Positions 35,756 through 45,727 of a stretch of 64,000 nt of DNA are shown piece by piece. Numbering within the stretch: the stretch's first letter is position 1; each line of letters starts with the position of its first letter. A program made the position numbers and the translations under genes. The stretch is from contig NZ_CP110128.1 of NCBI RefSeq assembly GCF_028471945.1, positions 608,501 to 672,500 on the forward strand. Direction: 5' to 3'. Below the pieces are notes generated by a model that was not told the DNA's origin, made no database searches, and saw nothing but the letters and a program-made list of their open reading frames with translations. The DNA is from Pseudomonas sp. WJP1 (lineage in GTDB: Bacteria > Pseudomonadota > Gammaproteobacteria > Pseudomonadales > Pseudomonadaceae).

Positions 35756-37363
35756 TTAGTGACGGAAGTGGCGCATGCCGGTGAAGACCATGGCGATGCC
35801 AGCTTCGTCAGCGGCTGCGATCACTTCGTTGTCACGCATCGAGCCGCCAGGTTGGATCACGGCAGTCACGCCCGCCTTGGCCGCATTGTCCAGACCGTCG
35901 CGGAACGGGAAAAAGGCGTCGGAAGCCATGACCGAACCGGCTACCTGCAAGCCGGCATGTTCAGCCTTGATCGCAGCGATGCGCGCGGAGTTCACGCGGC
36001 TCATCTGGCCCGCGCCGACACCGATGGTCTGACGGTTCTTGGCGTAGACGATGGCGTTGGACTTGACGTACTTGGCGACTTTCCAGGCGAAGATCAGGTC
36101 ATGGATTTCCTGTTCGGTCGGCGCACGCTTGGTCACGACCTTCAGGTCATCGGCGCTGATCATGCCGATGTCGCGGCTCTGCACCAGCAGGCCACCGTTG
36201 ACACGCTTGTAGTCCCAGGCGGCGGCGCGATCGGCCGACCACTCGCCACAGGCCAGTAGGCGCACGTTGGCCTTGGCTGCGACGATGGCACGGGCTTCTT
36301 CGCTGACGCTAGGGGCAATGATCACTTCGACGAACTGACGCTCGACGATGGCCTTGGCGGTCTCGGCGTCCAGTTCGCGGTTGAAGGCGATGATGCCGCC
36401 GAATGCCGATTCGGTGTCGGTGGCGTAGGCCAGGTCGTAGGCCTTGCGGATGCCGCCTTCGGCGTCCGGGCTGACGGCCACGCCGCACGGGTTGGCGTGC
36501 TTGACGATCACGCAGGCCGGCTTGACGAAGCTCTTCACGCATTCCAGCGCGGCATCGGTGTCGGCCACGTTGTTGTAGGAAAGCTCTTTGCCTTGCAGCT
36601 GGGTCGCGGTGGAGATGCCGACTTCGGCAGGCTTGGCTTCAACGTAGAACGCCGCGCTCTGGTGCGGGTTCTCGCCGTAGCGCATTTCCTGGGCCTTGAT
36701 GAACTGGCTGTTGAAGGTGCGCGGGAATTCGCTGCGACCTTCTGTGCTGAGGGTGTCAGCGGCCTGGTTCACGGTGCCCATGTAGTTGGCGATCATGCCG
36801 TCGTAGGCGGCGGTGTGTTCGAAGGCCTTGAGCATCAGGTCGAAACGCTGGGCGTAGGTCAGGCCGCCGGCTTTCAGGTTTTCCAGGACGTTGGCGTAGT
36901 CGCTGGCATTCACCACGATGGCCACGTCTTTGTGGTTTTTCGCGGCCGAACGGACCATGGTCGGGCCGCCGATGTCGATGTTCTCGATGGCGGTCGGCAG
37001 GTCGCAGCCAGGCTTGTTGATGGTGGCTTCGAACGGGTACAGGTTGACCGCTACCAGGTCGATCGGCTTGATGCCGTGTTCGTTCATGATGGCGTCGTCG
37101 ATACCGCGACGACCGAGGATCCCGCCGTGAATTTTCGGGTGCAGGGTTTTTACCCGGCCGTCCATCATTTCAGCGAAGCCGGTGTAATCCGCGACTTCCA
37201 CTGCGGCAACGCCGTTGTCCTGCAGCAGCTTGAACGTCCCGCCGGTGGAGAGGATCTCGACACCCAGGGCTTCAAGCTCCTTGGCGAATTCGAGGATCCC
37301 GGTCTTGTCGGAAACGCTGATCAGGGCGCGGCGGATCGGCAGGCGGGTAGTCTGGTCGGTCAT
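35756..37363 (-). CDS. purH: Bifunctional AICAR transformylase / IMP cyclohydrolase PurH
   Basis: This 535-residue enzyme performs the last two steps of IMP synthesis. The N-terminal cyclohydrolase part has [18 protein letters not shown] and [14 protein letters not shown]. The transformylase part has [17 protein letters not shown], the catalytic [10 protein letters not shown] and ends [11 protein letters not shown]. ATGs at 37375 and upstream would add four or more residues; [14 protein letters not shown] at 37363 is the usual start and gives the family length. It lies 82 bases after fis, behind a terminator, so it needs its own promoter or read-through. Confidence 0.97.
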   Translation of the reverse strand: MTDQTTRLPIRRALISVSDKTGILEFAKELEALGVEILSTGGTFKLLQDNGVAAVEVADYTGFAEMMDGRVKTLHPKIHGGILGRRGIDDAIMNEHGIKPIDLVAVNLYPFEATINKPGCDLPTAIENIDIGGPTMVRSAAKNHKDVAIVVNASDYANVLENLKAGGLTYAQRFDLMLKAFEHTAAYDGMIANYMGTVNQAADTLSTEGRSEFPRTFNSQFIKAQEMRYGENPHQSAAFYVEAKPAEVGISTATQLQGKELSYNNVADTDAALECVKSFVKPACVIVKHANPCGVAVSPDAEGGIRKAYDLAYATDTESAFGGIIAFNRELDAETAKAIVERQFVEVIIAPSVSEEARAIVAAKANVRLLACGEWSADRAAAWDYKRVNGGLLVQSRDIGMISADDLKVVTKRAPTEQEIHDLIFAWKVAKYVKSNAIVYAKNRQTIGVGAGQMSRVNSARIAAIKAEHAGLQVAGSVMASDAFFPFRDGLDNAAKAGVTAVIQPGGSMRDNEVIAAADEAGIAMVFTGMRHFRH

Positions 37364-37394
37364 CTCAATTTCCATCAAAAGCAAAGGAAGTCAG

Positions 37395-37428
37395 CAAAAA
37401 AGGCGACCGGTCTTACGCGGGCGCCTTT
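37395..37428 (-). terminator. Rho-independent terminator after fis
   Basis: On the minus strand AAAGGCG pairs with CGCCTTT (37422-37428 and 37399-37405), followed by a run of Ts (A-run at 37395-37401 on the plus strand). It lies 18 bases after the fis stop. Confidence 0.8.
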
Positions 37429-37445
37429 CTGGTTTGATTGAATGC

Positions 37446-37766
37446 TTACAGCAAATCGTACTGCTTGAGTTTCTTGCGCAGCGTGCCCCGGTTCAGTCCG
37501 AGCATCTCGCTGGCCTTGGTCTGGTTGCCCTTGACGTAGTTCATCACGCACTCGAGCAGGGGAGCCTCGACTTCGGAGAGCACCAGGTTGTACACGTCCG
37601 TGACGGCAGCGCCCTCAAGGTGGGCGAAATAATTGTGCAGCGCCTTCTCGACACTCCCGCGAAGGGTCTGGCCTTCTTCGCTTGGCGTATTGAGGTGCTG
37701 TTTCAAATTCACGTTGTCGCTCACGGGTGTTGTTCCACTCACTAAAGTCTCGGTCATCATCGTCAT
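37446..37766 (-). CDS. fis: DNA-binding protein Fis
   Basis: The 106-residue nucleoid protein ends in the canonical Fis helix-turn-helix [20 protein letters not shown]. It shapes DNA topology and activates rRNA and other growth-linked promoters. Three possible ATGs are close together (37766, 37760, 37757); the first overlaps the dusB stop in ATGA, the classic dusB-fis coupling of gammaproteobacteria. The long upstream frame to 38072 is the shadow of dusB. Confidence 0.95.
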   Translation of the reverse strand: MTMMTETLVSGTTPVSDNVNLKQHLNTPSEEGQTLRGSVEKALHNYFAHLEGAAVTDVYNLVLSEVEAPLLECVMNYVKGNQTKASEMLGLNRGTLRKKLKQYDLL

Positions 37767-38773
37767 GCGGCCACCCACTCTCCGTCCCCTGTCAGGCTCT
37801 TGTAACGCCCGGCAAAGAACTCCCGAACGTTGGCGCATTGTGCTTCCGTACCATCCAAACGATTGAAGTGGGCGCGAAACTCCCTGGCGCCCGGCAAGGT
37901 TGCGAGATACCAGCCCACATGCTTTCGAGCAATGCGAACGCCCATCACGTCTCCATAGAAGACGTGCAGCGCAGCCAGATGCTCTAGCAGGATGCGTTCC
38001 ACCTCGATCAGGTCCAGCGCCGGGAGCTTCTCGCCGGTACGCAGGAAATGGTCGATCTCGCGAAAAATCCATGGCCGCCCCTGGGCAGCCCGGCCCACCA
38101 ACAGGCCATCGGCACCGGTCGCGTCGAGCACGTACCGGGCTTTTTCTGGCGAATCGATATCGCCATTGGCGAAGACCGGCATCGACACCGCCTGCTTGAT
38201 CGCGGCAATGGTGTCGTACTCGGCTTCACCGGTATACAGGTCGGCACGGGTGCGGCCATGTACCGCCAGCGCCGTAATGCCTGCCTGTTCAGCGATCTTC
38301 GCCACCGTCAGGCCGTTCTTGTTGTCCCGGTCCCAGCCGGTACGGATCTTCAAGGTAACCGGCACATCGACCGCAGCCACGACGGCCTGCAGGATCTCGG
38401 TTACCAATGCCTCATCTTTCAACAGCGCGGAGCCGGCGGCCTTGTTACAGACCTTCTTGGCCGGACAGCCCATGTTGATATCAATAATCTGCGCACCCAA
38501 CTCGACGTTGGCCCGGGCTGCATCCGCCAGCATCTGTGCATCACCACCGGCGATCTGCACCGAGCGTGGCTCGGGATCACCTGCATGGATCATGCGCATG
38601 CGTGACTTGCGGGTGTTCCACAGACTCATGTCGCTGGTGACCATTTCCGAGACTACTAGCCCCGCGCCCAATCGCTTGCACAGCTGACGAAAGGGTTGGT
38701 CGGTGACGCCCGCCATCGGGGCGAGAATCAAGCCGTTGTGTAATGTGTATGGACCGATGCGTACCGCCGACAT
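37763..38773 (-). CDS. dusB: tRNA-dihydrouridine synthase DusB
   Basis: The 336-residue FMN enzyme reduces uridine to dihydrouridine in tRNA (position 17 for DusB). [22 protein letters not shown], the active-site Cys in [29 protein letters not shown] and [13 protein letters not shown] are seen. It forms a two-gene unit with fis, overlapping it by four bases. The 185-base gap before it holds a TATCAT hexamer (about 38829-38834 on the minus strand) that could be its -10. Confidence 0.95.
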   Translation of the reverse strand: MSAVRIGPYTLHNGLILAPMAGVTDQPFRQLCKRLGAGLVVSEMVTSDMSLWNTRKSRMRMIHAGDPEPRSVQIAGGDAQMLADAARANVELGAQIIDINMGCPAKKVCNKAAGSALLKDEALVTEILQAVVAAVDVPVTLKIRTGWDRDNKNGLTVAKIAEQAGITALAVHGRTRADLYTGEAEYDTIAAIKQAVSMPVFANGDIDSPEKARYVLDATGADGLLVGRAAQGRPWIFREIDHFLRTGEKLPALDLIEVERILLEHLAALHVFYGDVMGVRIARKHVGWYLATLPGAREFRAHFNRLDGTEAQCANVREFFAGRYKSLTGDGEWVAA

Positions 38774-38958
38774 AGGACTTCCCTGGTGTGGGGCCGGATC
38801 ATGAGAGTTCGAAAAAGGGTTGGCATGATACCCGCTCTCGATGACTGGATAAAGGCTGAATTGAACAAAATCTGAACAGTTATTCTGTTATTGCCAGTGG
38901 TTTGGTCCGGGCGGGCAACGTCATGAAGCCGTCGTCAATTGCCGATCAGTGAATCGTT

Positions 38959-40191
38959 TCACTCGGGGGAGTGGAAGCTCAGGCTGTAATTCACCGCTTT
39001 GGCGCCAGGGTCGAGGATGTCGAGGGCGATGTGAATTGGCGTTTGCGGAGGCATCTCCACCTTGCCTTCGAGGTCGCCGTTGAGGTACTCGCCGGGCTTG
39101 AAGCGGCGGCTGGCGATCAGGTGGCCGTTGAGGTCGGCAAAGCGCAGCTCCAGCAGCGGGAAGGGCTGCGAGAAAGGGGCGCGGTTGTAGATGATCGCAT
39201 CGACCACCAGGGCGCCGCTGAACTCCGGGTGGCTGCGGACCACCAGGTTGCTGCTCTTGATTTTCGCGATGTCGACCTTGGAGGGCACCGTGCAGCCGAT
39301 TTGCGGGCACAGTTGCTGGAACCAGGGGCGGTACTGGTCCTGGCGCGCCAGCTCGTCGAAGTGGTAGGCGACGTACTGGCCGGCGAGTGCACCGGCTCCC
39401 AGCAGGATCAACAACAGCCAGAACAGCCGGCGACCCCATGGCGAGCGACGTTTTTGCCAGTCCAGTTGCAGTGGATCGTCGGTCAGGTCCTGCAGCGCTT
39501 CGGCACGAACCCCTGCTTCGCTGCGTTCGCGACGCTTGCGCGGTGGCTCGATCGAAGGCAGGTCGTCGTCGATCTCGGCGGTCGCCGTCATGCGTTCATG
39601 ATGCACTGGGGGGACGAGCGGATCGTTCAGGCGCAGTTGCGGGGGCTGCGGTTCATCGTCCAGGTCCACCGGTTCCAGGGACAGCGACGGTTCGGTGCGC
39701 GTGGCTTCGCTCGGTGGCGGCGGTGTGTCGAGCACATCGAGCGCGTCAAGGGTGTCGGCCGCCTGGGCGCGATCCGCAGCTGACTCGCTGAACAGGCTGT
39801 CGGGCCACGGGGCTTCGTCGTGCTCGGCGCTGTCGCGGCGAGCGCTGAGTGTGTCTTCGCGGTGTCGGCCGATCTCGGTCGTCGGCTGGATTTCCCGCTG
39901 TTCAAGCCGGGCGAGTTCTTCGTCCAGGTCGAGACTGTCCAGGTCCAGCTCGGTGGCGCTCCATTGTTTCTGGCTGATGGCGCGCTGCTGCGGCGGTTCG
40001 ACGGTCTCCCGCGGTGCCGGCGTCGGCACGGGTGCTTCCTTGCCTGCCTGCTCCAGCAATTGCTTGGCGGCGTTGAACACCTGCAGGCATGAGCCGCAAC
40101 GAACAACGCCGCGCGCCACGCTCAACTGGGCATGGCTGACGCGGAAGCTGGTTTGGCAATGCGGGCACTGGGTGACGAAGCTGTCGGTCAT
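38959..40191 (-). CDS. Zinc-ribbon DUF3426 membrane protein
   Basis: The 410-residue protein begins with an MJ0042-type zinc ribbon (CPHC at about residue 9 and CGSC at about 32). An acidic, low-complexity linker rich in Asp/Glu/Pro follows (about 50-245). A single membrane helix (LFWLLLILLGAGALAGQYVAY) and the C-terminal DUF3426 domain with a conserved Cys pair (CPQIGC) end it. The function is unknown. It is conserved between prmA and dusB in pseudomonads and starts 31 bases after the prmA stop, so both are probably cotranscribed. Confidence 0.9.
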   Translation of the reverse strand: MTDSFVTQCPHCQTSFRVSHAQLSVARGVVRCGSCLQVFNAAKQLLEQAGKEAPVPTPAPRETVEPPQQRAISQKQWSATELDLDSLDLDEELARLEQREIQPTTEIGRHREDTLSARRDSAEHDEAPWPDSLFSESAADRAQAADTLDALDVLDTPPPPSEATRTEPSLSLEPVDLDDEPQPPQLRLNDPLVPPVHHERMTATAEIDDDLPSIEPPRKRRERSEAGVRAEALQDLTDDPLQLDWQKRRSPWGRRLFWLLLILLGAGALAGQYVAYHFDELARQDQYRPWFQQLCPQIGCTVPSKVDIAKIKSSNLVVRSHPEFSGALVVDAIIYNRAPFSQPFPLLELRFADLNGHLIASRRFKPGEYLNGDLEGKVEMPPQTPIHIALDILDPGAKAVNYSLSFHSPE

Positions 40192-40221
40192 GCGGCGATC
40201 CGGTAGGTGCAGGCGTCCATT

Positions 40222-41100
40222 CTAGCGCCGACGGCCAGTGATGCGCACCCAGCCATCGCGATTGGCGATCGGGTCCAGATCGAAGTCCTTGGCATAGGCT
40301 GCGGCCACTTCATCGCCTTGCTCGGCGAGGATGCCCGACAGCGCCAGGCGACCGCCCGTCCTGACCAGGCCCGACAACTGCGGCGCCAGCGAAACCAGCG
40401 GGCCGGCGAGAATATTGGCCACCAGCACATCGGCCTGGACCTGCGGCAGATCTTCGGGCAGGTACAGCGGGAACAGTTCGTCGGCGATGCCATTGCGCCC
40501 GGCGTTGTCACGGGAAGCTTCCAGCGCCTGCACGTCGATATCGGTGCCCACGGCCTGTTTGGCGCCCAACAGCAGCGCGGCGATCGCCAGAATCCCCGAA
40601 CCGCAACCGAAGTCCAGAACGTTACAGTCCTTCAGGTCCTGGCCGTCGAGCCATTCCAGGCACAAAGCGGTGGTCGGGTGCGTGCCGGTACCGAAGGCCA
40701 GGCCCGGATCCAGCAGCAGGTTCACGGCATCTGGCTCGGGGGCTGCGTGCCAGCTCGGCACGATCCACAGGCGCTGGCCGAAACGCATGGGCTGGAAGTT
40801 GTCCATCCAGCTGCGTTCCCAGTCCTGATCCTCGATCACTTCGCTGTGATGCTCGGGCAGCGGGCCACCGGTCAGCAACTCAAGGTGGGCCAGTACCGGA
40901 CCTGGCTCGGTGCCACCTTCGAACAGCGCCAGCAGGTGAGTGTGGGACCACAGCGGCGTGGTGTTGAGTTCGGGCTCGAAGATCGGCTGGTCTTCGGCGT
41001 CCATGAAGGTCACCGACACGGCGCCCACTTCAAGGAAAGCGTCTTCGTAGGTTTCGGCTTGTTCTGGGCTGATGGCGAGACGGACTTGCAGCCAAGGCAT
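40222..41100 (-). CDS. prmA: Ribosomal protein L11 methyltransferase PrmA
   Basis: The 292-residue SAM-dependent enzyme trimethylates ribosomal protein L11. The start [16 protein letters not shown], the SAM loop [20 protein letters not shown], the [22 protein letters not shown] region and the VANILAGPL motif identify it. The frame is open up to 41157, but the ATG at 41100 is the family start. It is followed by the DUF3426 gene. Confidence 0.96.
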   Translation of the reverse strand: MPWLQVRLAISPEQAETYEDAFLEVGAVSVTFMDAEDQPIFEPELNTTPLWSHTHLLALFEGGTEPGPVLAHLELLTGGPLPEHHSEVIEDQDWERSWMDNFQPMRFGQRLWIVPSWHAAPEPDAVNLLLDPGLAFGTGTHPTTALCLEWLDGQDLKDCNVLDFGCGSGILAIAALLLGAKQAVGTDIDVQALEASRDNAGRNGIADELFPLYLPEDLPQVQADVLVANILAGPLVSLAPQLSGLVRTGGRLALSGILAEQGDEVAAAYAKDFDLDPIANRDGWVRITGRRR

Positions 41101-41201
41101 GGCGGGCACCTTTGAAAAATATTGATTGCAGCCTAGCGGGCTGCGAGAAGCGCGCAAGTTTACGCGAGCGCGAGGAAGAAGACGACCGGGTAGAGCTTTT
41201 C

Positions 41202-41303
41202 GTAGGAGCGAGCGGGCGGCGATCCGACTTGCCCGCGAAGAACGATGACGCGGTGCTACAGATACACCGCGGCGTCTGGTTCGCCGGCAAGCCTGGCTCC
41301 TAC
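41202..41303. repeat. Hybrid copy of the GTAGGAGC compound repeat
   Basis: The left half reads GTAGGAGCGAG, then 15 extra bases, then CTTGCCCGCGAAG. The spacer AACGATGACGCGGT ... ACACCGC has the family's inner hairpin, but the right half is TTCGCCGGCAAGCCTGGCTCC, the partner of a different subtype (as at 60674). The outer arms therefore pair imperfectly. It lies in the gap between accC and prmA. Confidence 0.8.
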
Positions 41304-41327
41304 GGGGGGATGTGTAATGTCCAGAAA

Positions 41328-41357
41328 CAACAAGGCCGCCCGAAGGCGGCCTTGTTG
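41328..41357 (-). terminator. Terminator after accC
   Basis: A perfect 13-bp hairpin CAACAAGGCCGCC (41328-41340) and GGCGGCCTTGTTG (41345-41357) with a CGAA tetraloop lies 12 bases after the accC stop. On the minus strand it is followed by TTTCTGG, a short T-run. Confidence 0.85.
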
Positions 41358-41369
41358 ATGGGTCGAAGC

Positions 41370-42728
41370 TTAGTGCTTCTCGCCAGCCAGCTTGTGCTCG
41401 AGGTAGTGAATGTTCACGCCCCCTTTGCAGAAGCCTTCGTCGCGGGTCAGGTCGCGGTGCAGCGGGATGTTGGTCTTGATCCCGTCGACCACGATTTCGT
41501 CCAGCGCATTGCGCATGCGCGCCATGGCTTCGTCACGGGTTGCCCCGTAGGTAATCAGCTTGCCGATCAACGAATCGTAGTTCGGCGGAACGGCATAACC
41601 ACTGTACAGGTGCGAGTCGACGCGAACGCCGTTGCCGCCTGGAGCGTGGAAATGCTTGACCGTGCCCGGGCTTGGCATGAAGGTTTTCGGGTCTTCGGCG
41701 TTGATCCGGCATTCCAGCGCGTGACCGCGGATGACCACGTCATCCTGGGTGAACGACAGCTTGTTGCCGGCGGCGATGCTGAGCATCTCCTTGACGATGT
41801 CGATACCGGTAACCATTTCCGATACCGGGTGCTCTACCTGGACACGAGTGTTCATCTCGATGAAGTAGAAGCGGCCGTTCTCGTACAGGAACTCGAAAGT
41901 ACCGGCACCACGGTAGCCGATGTCGATGCACGCCTTGACGCAGCGGGCGAGGACTTCTTCACGCGCGTTCTCGTCGATGCCCGGCGCCGGCGCTTCTTCG
42001 AGAACTTTCTGGTGGCGGCGTTGCAGCGAGCAGTCGCGGTCGCCCAGATGGATCGCCTGGCCCTGACCATCGGACAGAACCTGAACTTCGACGTGGCGCG
42101 GGTTGGTCAGGAATTTTTCCAGATAGACCATCGGGTTGCCGAACGCTGCGCCCGCTTCGGAGCGGGTCAGTTTCGCCGAGGAGATCAGGTCTTCTTCCTT
42201 GTGCACCACGCGCATGCCGCGACCACCGCCGCCGCCAGCGGCCTTGATGATCACCGGATAACCGACTTCGCGACCGATGCGCAGAGCGGTTTCTTCGTCT
42301 TCCGGCAGCGGGCCGTCGGAACCTGGAACGGTCGGTACACCAGCGGCGATCATCGCGTGCTTGGCCGAAACCTTGTCGCCCATCAGGCGAATGGTTTCAG
42401 CTTTCGGGCCGATGAAGGCGAAGCCGGAGTTCTCGACCTGTTCGGCGAAGTCGGCGTTTTCCGCGAGGAAGCCGTAGCCTGGGTGAATGGCGGTGGCGCC
42501 AGTCACTTCGGCCGCGGCGATGATTGCCGGGATGTGCAGGTAGGAGTGGGCGGCCGATGCCGGACCGATGCAGACGGACTCGTCTGCCAGGCCCAGGTGC
42601 ATCAGTTCCTTGTCAGCCTTGGAATAAACGGCGACGGTCTTGATGCCCATCTCTTTGCAGGCGCGCAGAATCCGCAGTGCGATCTCACCGCGGTTGGCGA
42701 TCAGAACTTTTTCCAACTTCGCAGTCAT
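41370..42728 (-). CDS. accC: Biotin carboxylase subunit AccC of acetyl-CoA carboxylase
   Basis: The 452-residue ATP-grasp enzyme carboxylates the biotin on AccB, the first step of malonyl-CoA and fatty acid synthesis. It shows [34 protein letters not shown], the glycine loop [32 protein letters not shown] and [14 protein letters not shown]. The ATG at 42728 with GGAGAG upstream gives the family start. It follows accB by 17 bases; accB and accC are a standard pair. Confidence 0.97.
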   Translation of the reverse strand: MTAKLEKVLIANRGEIALRILRACKEMGIKTVAVYSKADKELMHLGLADESVCIGPASAAHSYLHIPAIIAAAEVTGATAIHPGYGFLAENADFAEQVENSGFAFIGPKAETIRLMGDKVSAKHAMIAAGVPTVPGSDGPLPEDEETALRIGREVGYPVIIKAAGGGGGRGMRVVHKEEDLISSAKLTRSEAGAAFGNPMVYLEKFLTNPRHVEVQVLSDGQGQAIHLGDRDCSLQRRHQKVLEEAPAPGIDENAREEVLARCVKACIDIGYRGAGTFEFLYENGRFYFIEMNTRVQVEHPVSEMVTGIDIVKEMLSIAAGNKLSFTQDDVVIRGHALECRINAEDPKTFMPSPGTVKHFHAPGGNGVRVDSHLYSGYAVPPNYDSLIGKLITYGATRDEAMARMRNALDEIVVDGIKTNIPLHRDLTRDEGFCKGGVNIHYLEHKLAGEKH

Positions 42729-42745
42729 CAAAGGCTCTCCGCGGT

Positions 42746-43210
42746 TCAAACGATGGTGAACAGCGGTTGGTCGTACTCAACCGGCTGGCCGTCTTCGACG
42801 AGGATGGATTCGATCACACCGCTGGTTTCAGCTTCGATGTGGTTCATCATCTTCATGGCTTCAACGATGCACAGGGTGTCGCCTTTCTTCACGGTCTGGC
42901 CGACTTCAACGAAGGACGGCGAGGTTGGCGAAGACTTGCGGTAGAAGGTACCGACCATCGGCGAACGGGCAACGGCGCCGTTCAGTGCTGGCGCGGCTGG
43001 AGCTGCAGGGGCGGCAGCGGCAGCCGGAGCGGCGGCAGCGGCAGGCGCGGCAACCGGAGCAGGCATTGGAGCTGGCGCGTAGTACTGCTGAGCCGGGGTC
43101 TTGCTATGACGGCTGATGCGTACGGACTCTTCGCCTTCCTTGATCTCGAGCTCGTCGATGCCGGACTCTTCCAGCAATTCGATCAGTTTCTTAACTTTAC
43201 GGATATCCAT
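42746..43210 (-). CDS. accB: Biotin carboxyl carrier protein AccB
   Basis: The 154-residue carrier has an N-terminal helical part ([20 protein letters not shown]), an Ala/Pro-rich flexible linker at about 44-78 and the biotinyl domain. The biotinylated lysine is Lys120 in VEAMKMMN, and the thumb region [15 protein letters not shown] is intact. It lies between aroQ (24 bases upstream) and accC, and is probably transcribed from the aroQ promoter. Confidence 0.97.
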   Translation of the reverse strand: MDIRKVKKLIELLEESGIDELEIKEGEESVRISRHSKTPAQQYYAPAPMPAPVAAPAAAAAPAAAAAPAAPAAPALNGAVARSPMVGTFYRKSSPTSPSFVEVGQTVKKGDTLCIVEAMKMMNHIEAETSGVIESILVEDGQPVEYDQPLFTIV

Positions 43211-43234
43211 GAATCATCAACTCCCAAGGGTCGG

Positions 43235-43690
43235 TCAGGGGCGTTTAGCTTGTTGTTCAAGCTGCTCTAGTGCGGCCTCCAGGGCCAGTCGATAACCGCT
43301 GGCGCCAAGGCCGCAGATCACTCCTACCGCTACGTCGGAGAAGTAAGAGTGATGGCGGAAAGGTTCGCGTTTGTGCACGTTAGACAAATGCACTTCGATG
43401 AATGGGATGCTCACCGCCAGCAGCGCGTCACGTAATGCGACACTTGTATGCGTAAAAGCCGCCGGGTTGATCAAAATGAAGTCCACGCCTTCGCTGCGGG
43501 CGGCATGGATGCGATCGATCAATTCGTACTCGGCATTGCTTTGCAGGTGCAGCAAATGGTGGCCGGCTTCACGGGCGCGGCGTTCCAGGTCCTGGTTGAT
43601 CTGCGCCAGCGTCGTAGCGCCGTAGGTGCCCGGTTCGCGGGTGCCAAGCAGGTTCAGGTTGGGTCCATGCAATACGAGTAGCGTTGCCAT
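43235..43690 (-). CDS. aroQ: Type II 3-dehydroquinate dehydratase AroQ
   Basis: The 151-residue enzyme dehydrates 3-dehydroquinate in the shikimate pathway. [21 protein letters not shown] with the active tyrosine, [31 protein letters not shown] and [16 protein letters not shown] with the catalytic His are all seen. It heads the aroQ-accB-accC unit. Confidence 0.97.
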   Translation of the reverse strand: MATLLVLHGPNLNLLGTREPGTYGATTLAQINQDLERRAREAGHHLLHLQSNAEYELIDRIHAARSEGVDFILINPAAFTHTSVALRDALLAVSIPFIEVHLSNVHKREPFRHHSYFSDVAVGVICGLGASGYRLALEAALEQLEQQAKRP

Positions 43691-43734
43691 CGGCTGTTCC
43701 TTGGTTATCCGTGTGCATTTGTCAGAACCCGGCG

Positions 43735-43764
43735 ACTATGCCGCAAAGCCTTTGTGACTGTCCA
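43735..43764 (-). promoter_or_regulatory. Candidate sigma-70 promoter of aroQ-accBC
   Basis: On the minus strand TGGACA (43764-43759) and CATAGT (43740-43735) are separated by 18 bases, with a leader of about 38 bases to the aroQ ATG. The gap of 132 bases behind the dsbD end makes a promoter here likely. Confidence 0.4.
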
Positions 43765-43822
43765 GTTCTCTGCAATAGCCAGCACGATGACCGATGTTTG
43801 CGCGAAATATATGACCGCCTGG

Positions 43823-45565
43823 TTAAATCCGGTCATTAGCCTTGTCGACACGTTCGGCGAAGTCCCTGGCATTGATCTCGCCAATGACCCGCACATCGAC
43901 GAGTTCGACGCCGTCCTTGCCGAAAAACATCAAGGCTGGAGGGCCGAACAATTGGTAGCGGTCGAGCAGGGCACGTTGTTCGGCGTTACTGGCGGTGATG
44001 TCGAAGCGGATCAGCCGATAGCCCTTGAGGCGTTCGACGACGCTGGCATCGTCGAGCACTTCATGTTCGATGACTTTGCAGCTGATACACCAGTCGGCGT
44101 ACCAGTCGAGCAGCAGCGGGGTGCCGGACGAGCGGGCTTCGGCGAGCACGCGGTCGAGGTCTGCCGGGGTGCTGATGGTTTGCCAGGCGCTGGGGTTTTG
44201 CACGGGCTCGTTGCCAACCACCCTGGACGGCTGGCTGATCGGGCTGAATGGATCGGTCTGGCCGCTGAAGCCGCCGTACCAACAGGCCAGGGCATAAAAC
44301 AGCAGGAACATCCCGAGCAGTTGCCCCAGGCGTTTGCGCGGCGGTTTGTAGACGAACTCCAGTGCTCCCAGGAACAACCCGACACCAGCGGCCAGCAAGC
44401 CGATCAGCAGCAAGGTCACCTGCCCCGGCAGCACCCGGCTGAGCAAGGCGATCGCCAGGCCCAGCAGCAACACGCCGATCGCGTTTTTCACGTAGATCAG
44501 CCACGGTCCGCTTTTCGGCAACCAGGCGGCACCGCCGGTGGCCACCAGCAATAGCGGGGCACCCATGCCCAGGCCGAGCATGAACAGTTTCAGGCCTCCG
44601 CCCAGTGCATCGCCGCTGGCGCTGATGTACAGCAGCGCACCGGCCAGCGGCGCCGAGACGCAGGGCGAAACCAACAGGCTGGAAACCACGCCCAGTACCG
44701 CGGCGCCCCACAGCGAGCCGCCTTCGGTGCGGCCGGCAATGCGGTCCAGGCGACTGCTGATGGCGTGGGGCAATTTGAGTTCGAAGACGCCGAACATCGC
44801 CAGGGCAAACAGCGCAAAGAACATTGCGAACGGCACCAGCACCCAGGCCGATTGCAGGCGCGCCTGCAGGTTGAGCTGGGCGCCGAACAGGCCCATGAGC
44901 GCACCCAGCAAGGCGAAACAGGCGGCCATCGGCAGCACATAGGCCAGCGACAGATTGAAACCACGCCAGCCGCCGACCTGGCCACGCAACACCACGCCGG
45001 AAAGAATCGGCAGCATGGGCAGCACGCACGGAGTGAAGGTCAGGCCCAGGCCTGCGAGGAAAAACAGCGCCAGTTCGCGCCAGTTCCAGGCGTGGGTTGT
45101 CGTCGGGTCGCTGCCGTCGATGCCCAGGCGCTCGGTTTCCGGTGGATAACACAGGCCTTTGTCGGCACAGCCCTGGTAGGTCACGGCCAGCGTGAAGGCG
45201 CGTTGATCGGTGCGCGGCAGTTCTACATCGAGTACGCCGTGGTAGACCTCGACATCGCCGAAGTACTCATCGTGCTTTTGTTCGCCCTTGGGCAGTTGTG
45301 CCGGGCCGAGGGTGACATCGGCCGGGTCGGCGCGGAACTGGAAGCGATGCCGGTAAAGGTAATAACCCTCGGTGGCGACGAAGCGCAGCTTGATCGATTG
45401 TGGCGTGCTTTCCACCAGGCTCAACTGAAAGGCTTCGCGCACCGGCAGGAAATCGGCACTGTTGTTGATCGAGCCCAGGGTCGAACTGGGACGATTCTCC
45501 AGCAACCCGGCGGCGGTGGCCGGCAGGGCGAATACTAAAAGCAGCAGGCAAAGCAAACGGCGCAT
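43823..45565 (-). CDS. dsbD: Thiol:disulfide interchange protein DsbD
   Basis: The 580-residue inner-membrane protein carries electrons from cytoplasmic thioredoxin to the periplasm (DsbC, DsbG, cytochrome c maturation). A signal peptide leads to the alpha domain with the Cys pair in YQGCADKGLCYPPE. Eight helices of the beta domain follow, with Cys in FTPCVLPMLP and LLVSPCVSAPLA. The C-terminal gamma thioredoxin domain has the active site WYADWCISCKVIE. All six redox cysteines are present. In PAO1 the gene at this place is called dipZ. Confidence 0.96.
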   Translation of the reverse strand: MRRLLCLLLLVFALPATAAGLLENRPSSTLGSINNSADFLPVREAFQLSLVESTPQSIKLRFVATEGYYLYRHRFQFRADPADVTLGPAQLPKGEQKHDEYFGDVEVYHGVLDVELPRTDQRAFTLAVTYQGCADKGLCYPPETERLGIDGSDPTTTHAWNWRELALFFLAGLGLTFTPCVLPMLPILSGVVLRGQVGGWRGFNLSLAYVLPMAACFALLGALMGLFGAQLNLQARLQSAWVLVPFAMFFALFALAMFGVFELKLPHAISSRLDRIAGRTEGGSLWGAAVLGVVSSLLVSPCVSAPLAGALLYISASGDALGGGLKLFMLGLGMGAPLLLVATGGAAWLPKSGPWLIYVKNAIGVLLLGLAIALLSRVLPGQVTLLLIGLLAAGVGLFLGALEFVYKPPRKRLGQLLGMFLLFYALACWYGGFSGQTDPFSPISQPSRVVGNEPVQNPSAWQTISTPADLDRVLAEARSSGTPLLLDWYADWCISCKVIEHEVLDDASVVERLKGYRLIRFDITASNAEQRALLDRYQLFGPPALMFFGKDGVELVDVRVIGEINARDFAERVDKANDRI

Positions 45566-45629
45566 GACGATCTCGCGTATCGGAATTGGGGGGATGATAG
45601 CGGACAGTAGTATGAATTGCGCCGTACCC

Positions 45630-45717
45630 GTAGGAGCGAGGCTTGCCCGCGAAGAACGATTACGCGGTTTGCCTGAAAGACCGCATCGTATTGTTCGCGG
45701 GCAAGCCTCGCTCCTAC
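45630..45717. repeat. Compound inverted repeat (GTAGGAGCGAGGCTTGC type) between dsbD and ctpL
   Basis: Perfect 24-bp arms lie at 45630-45653 and 45694-45717. The spacer AACGATTACGCGGT ... GACCGC again holds an inner GCGGT/ACCGC pair. It lies 11 bases after the ctpL stop in the direction of transcription and fills most of the 162-base gap. Confidence 0.9.
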
Positions 45718-45727
45718 AGGGGGGCTG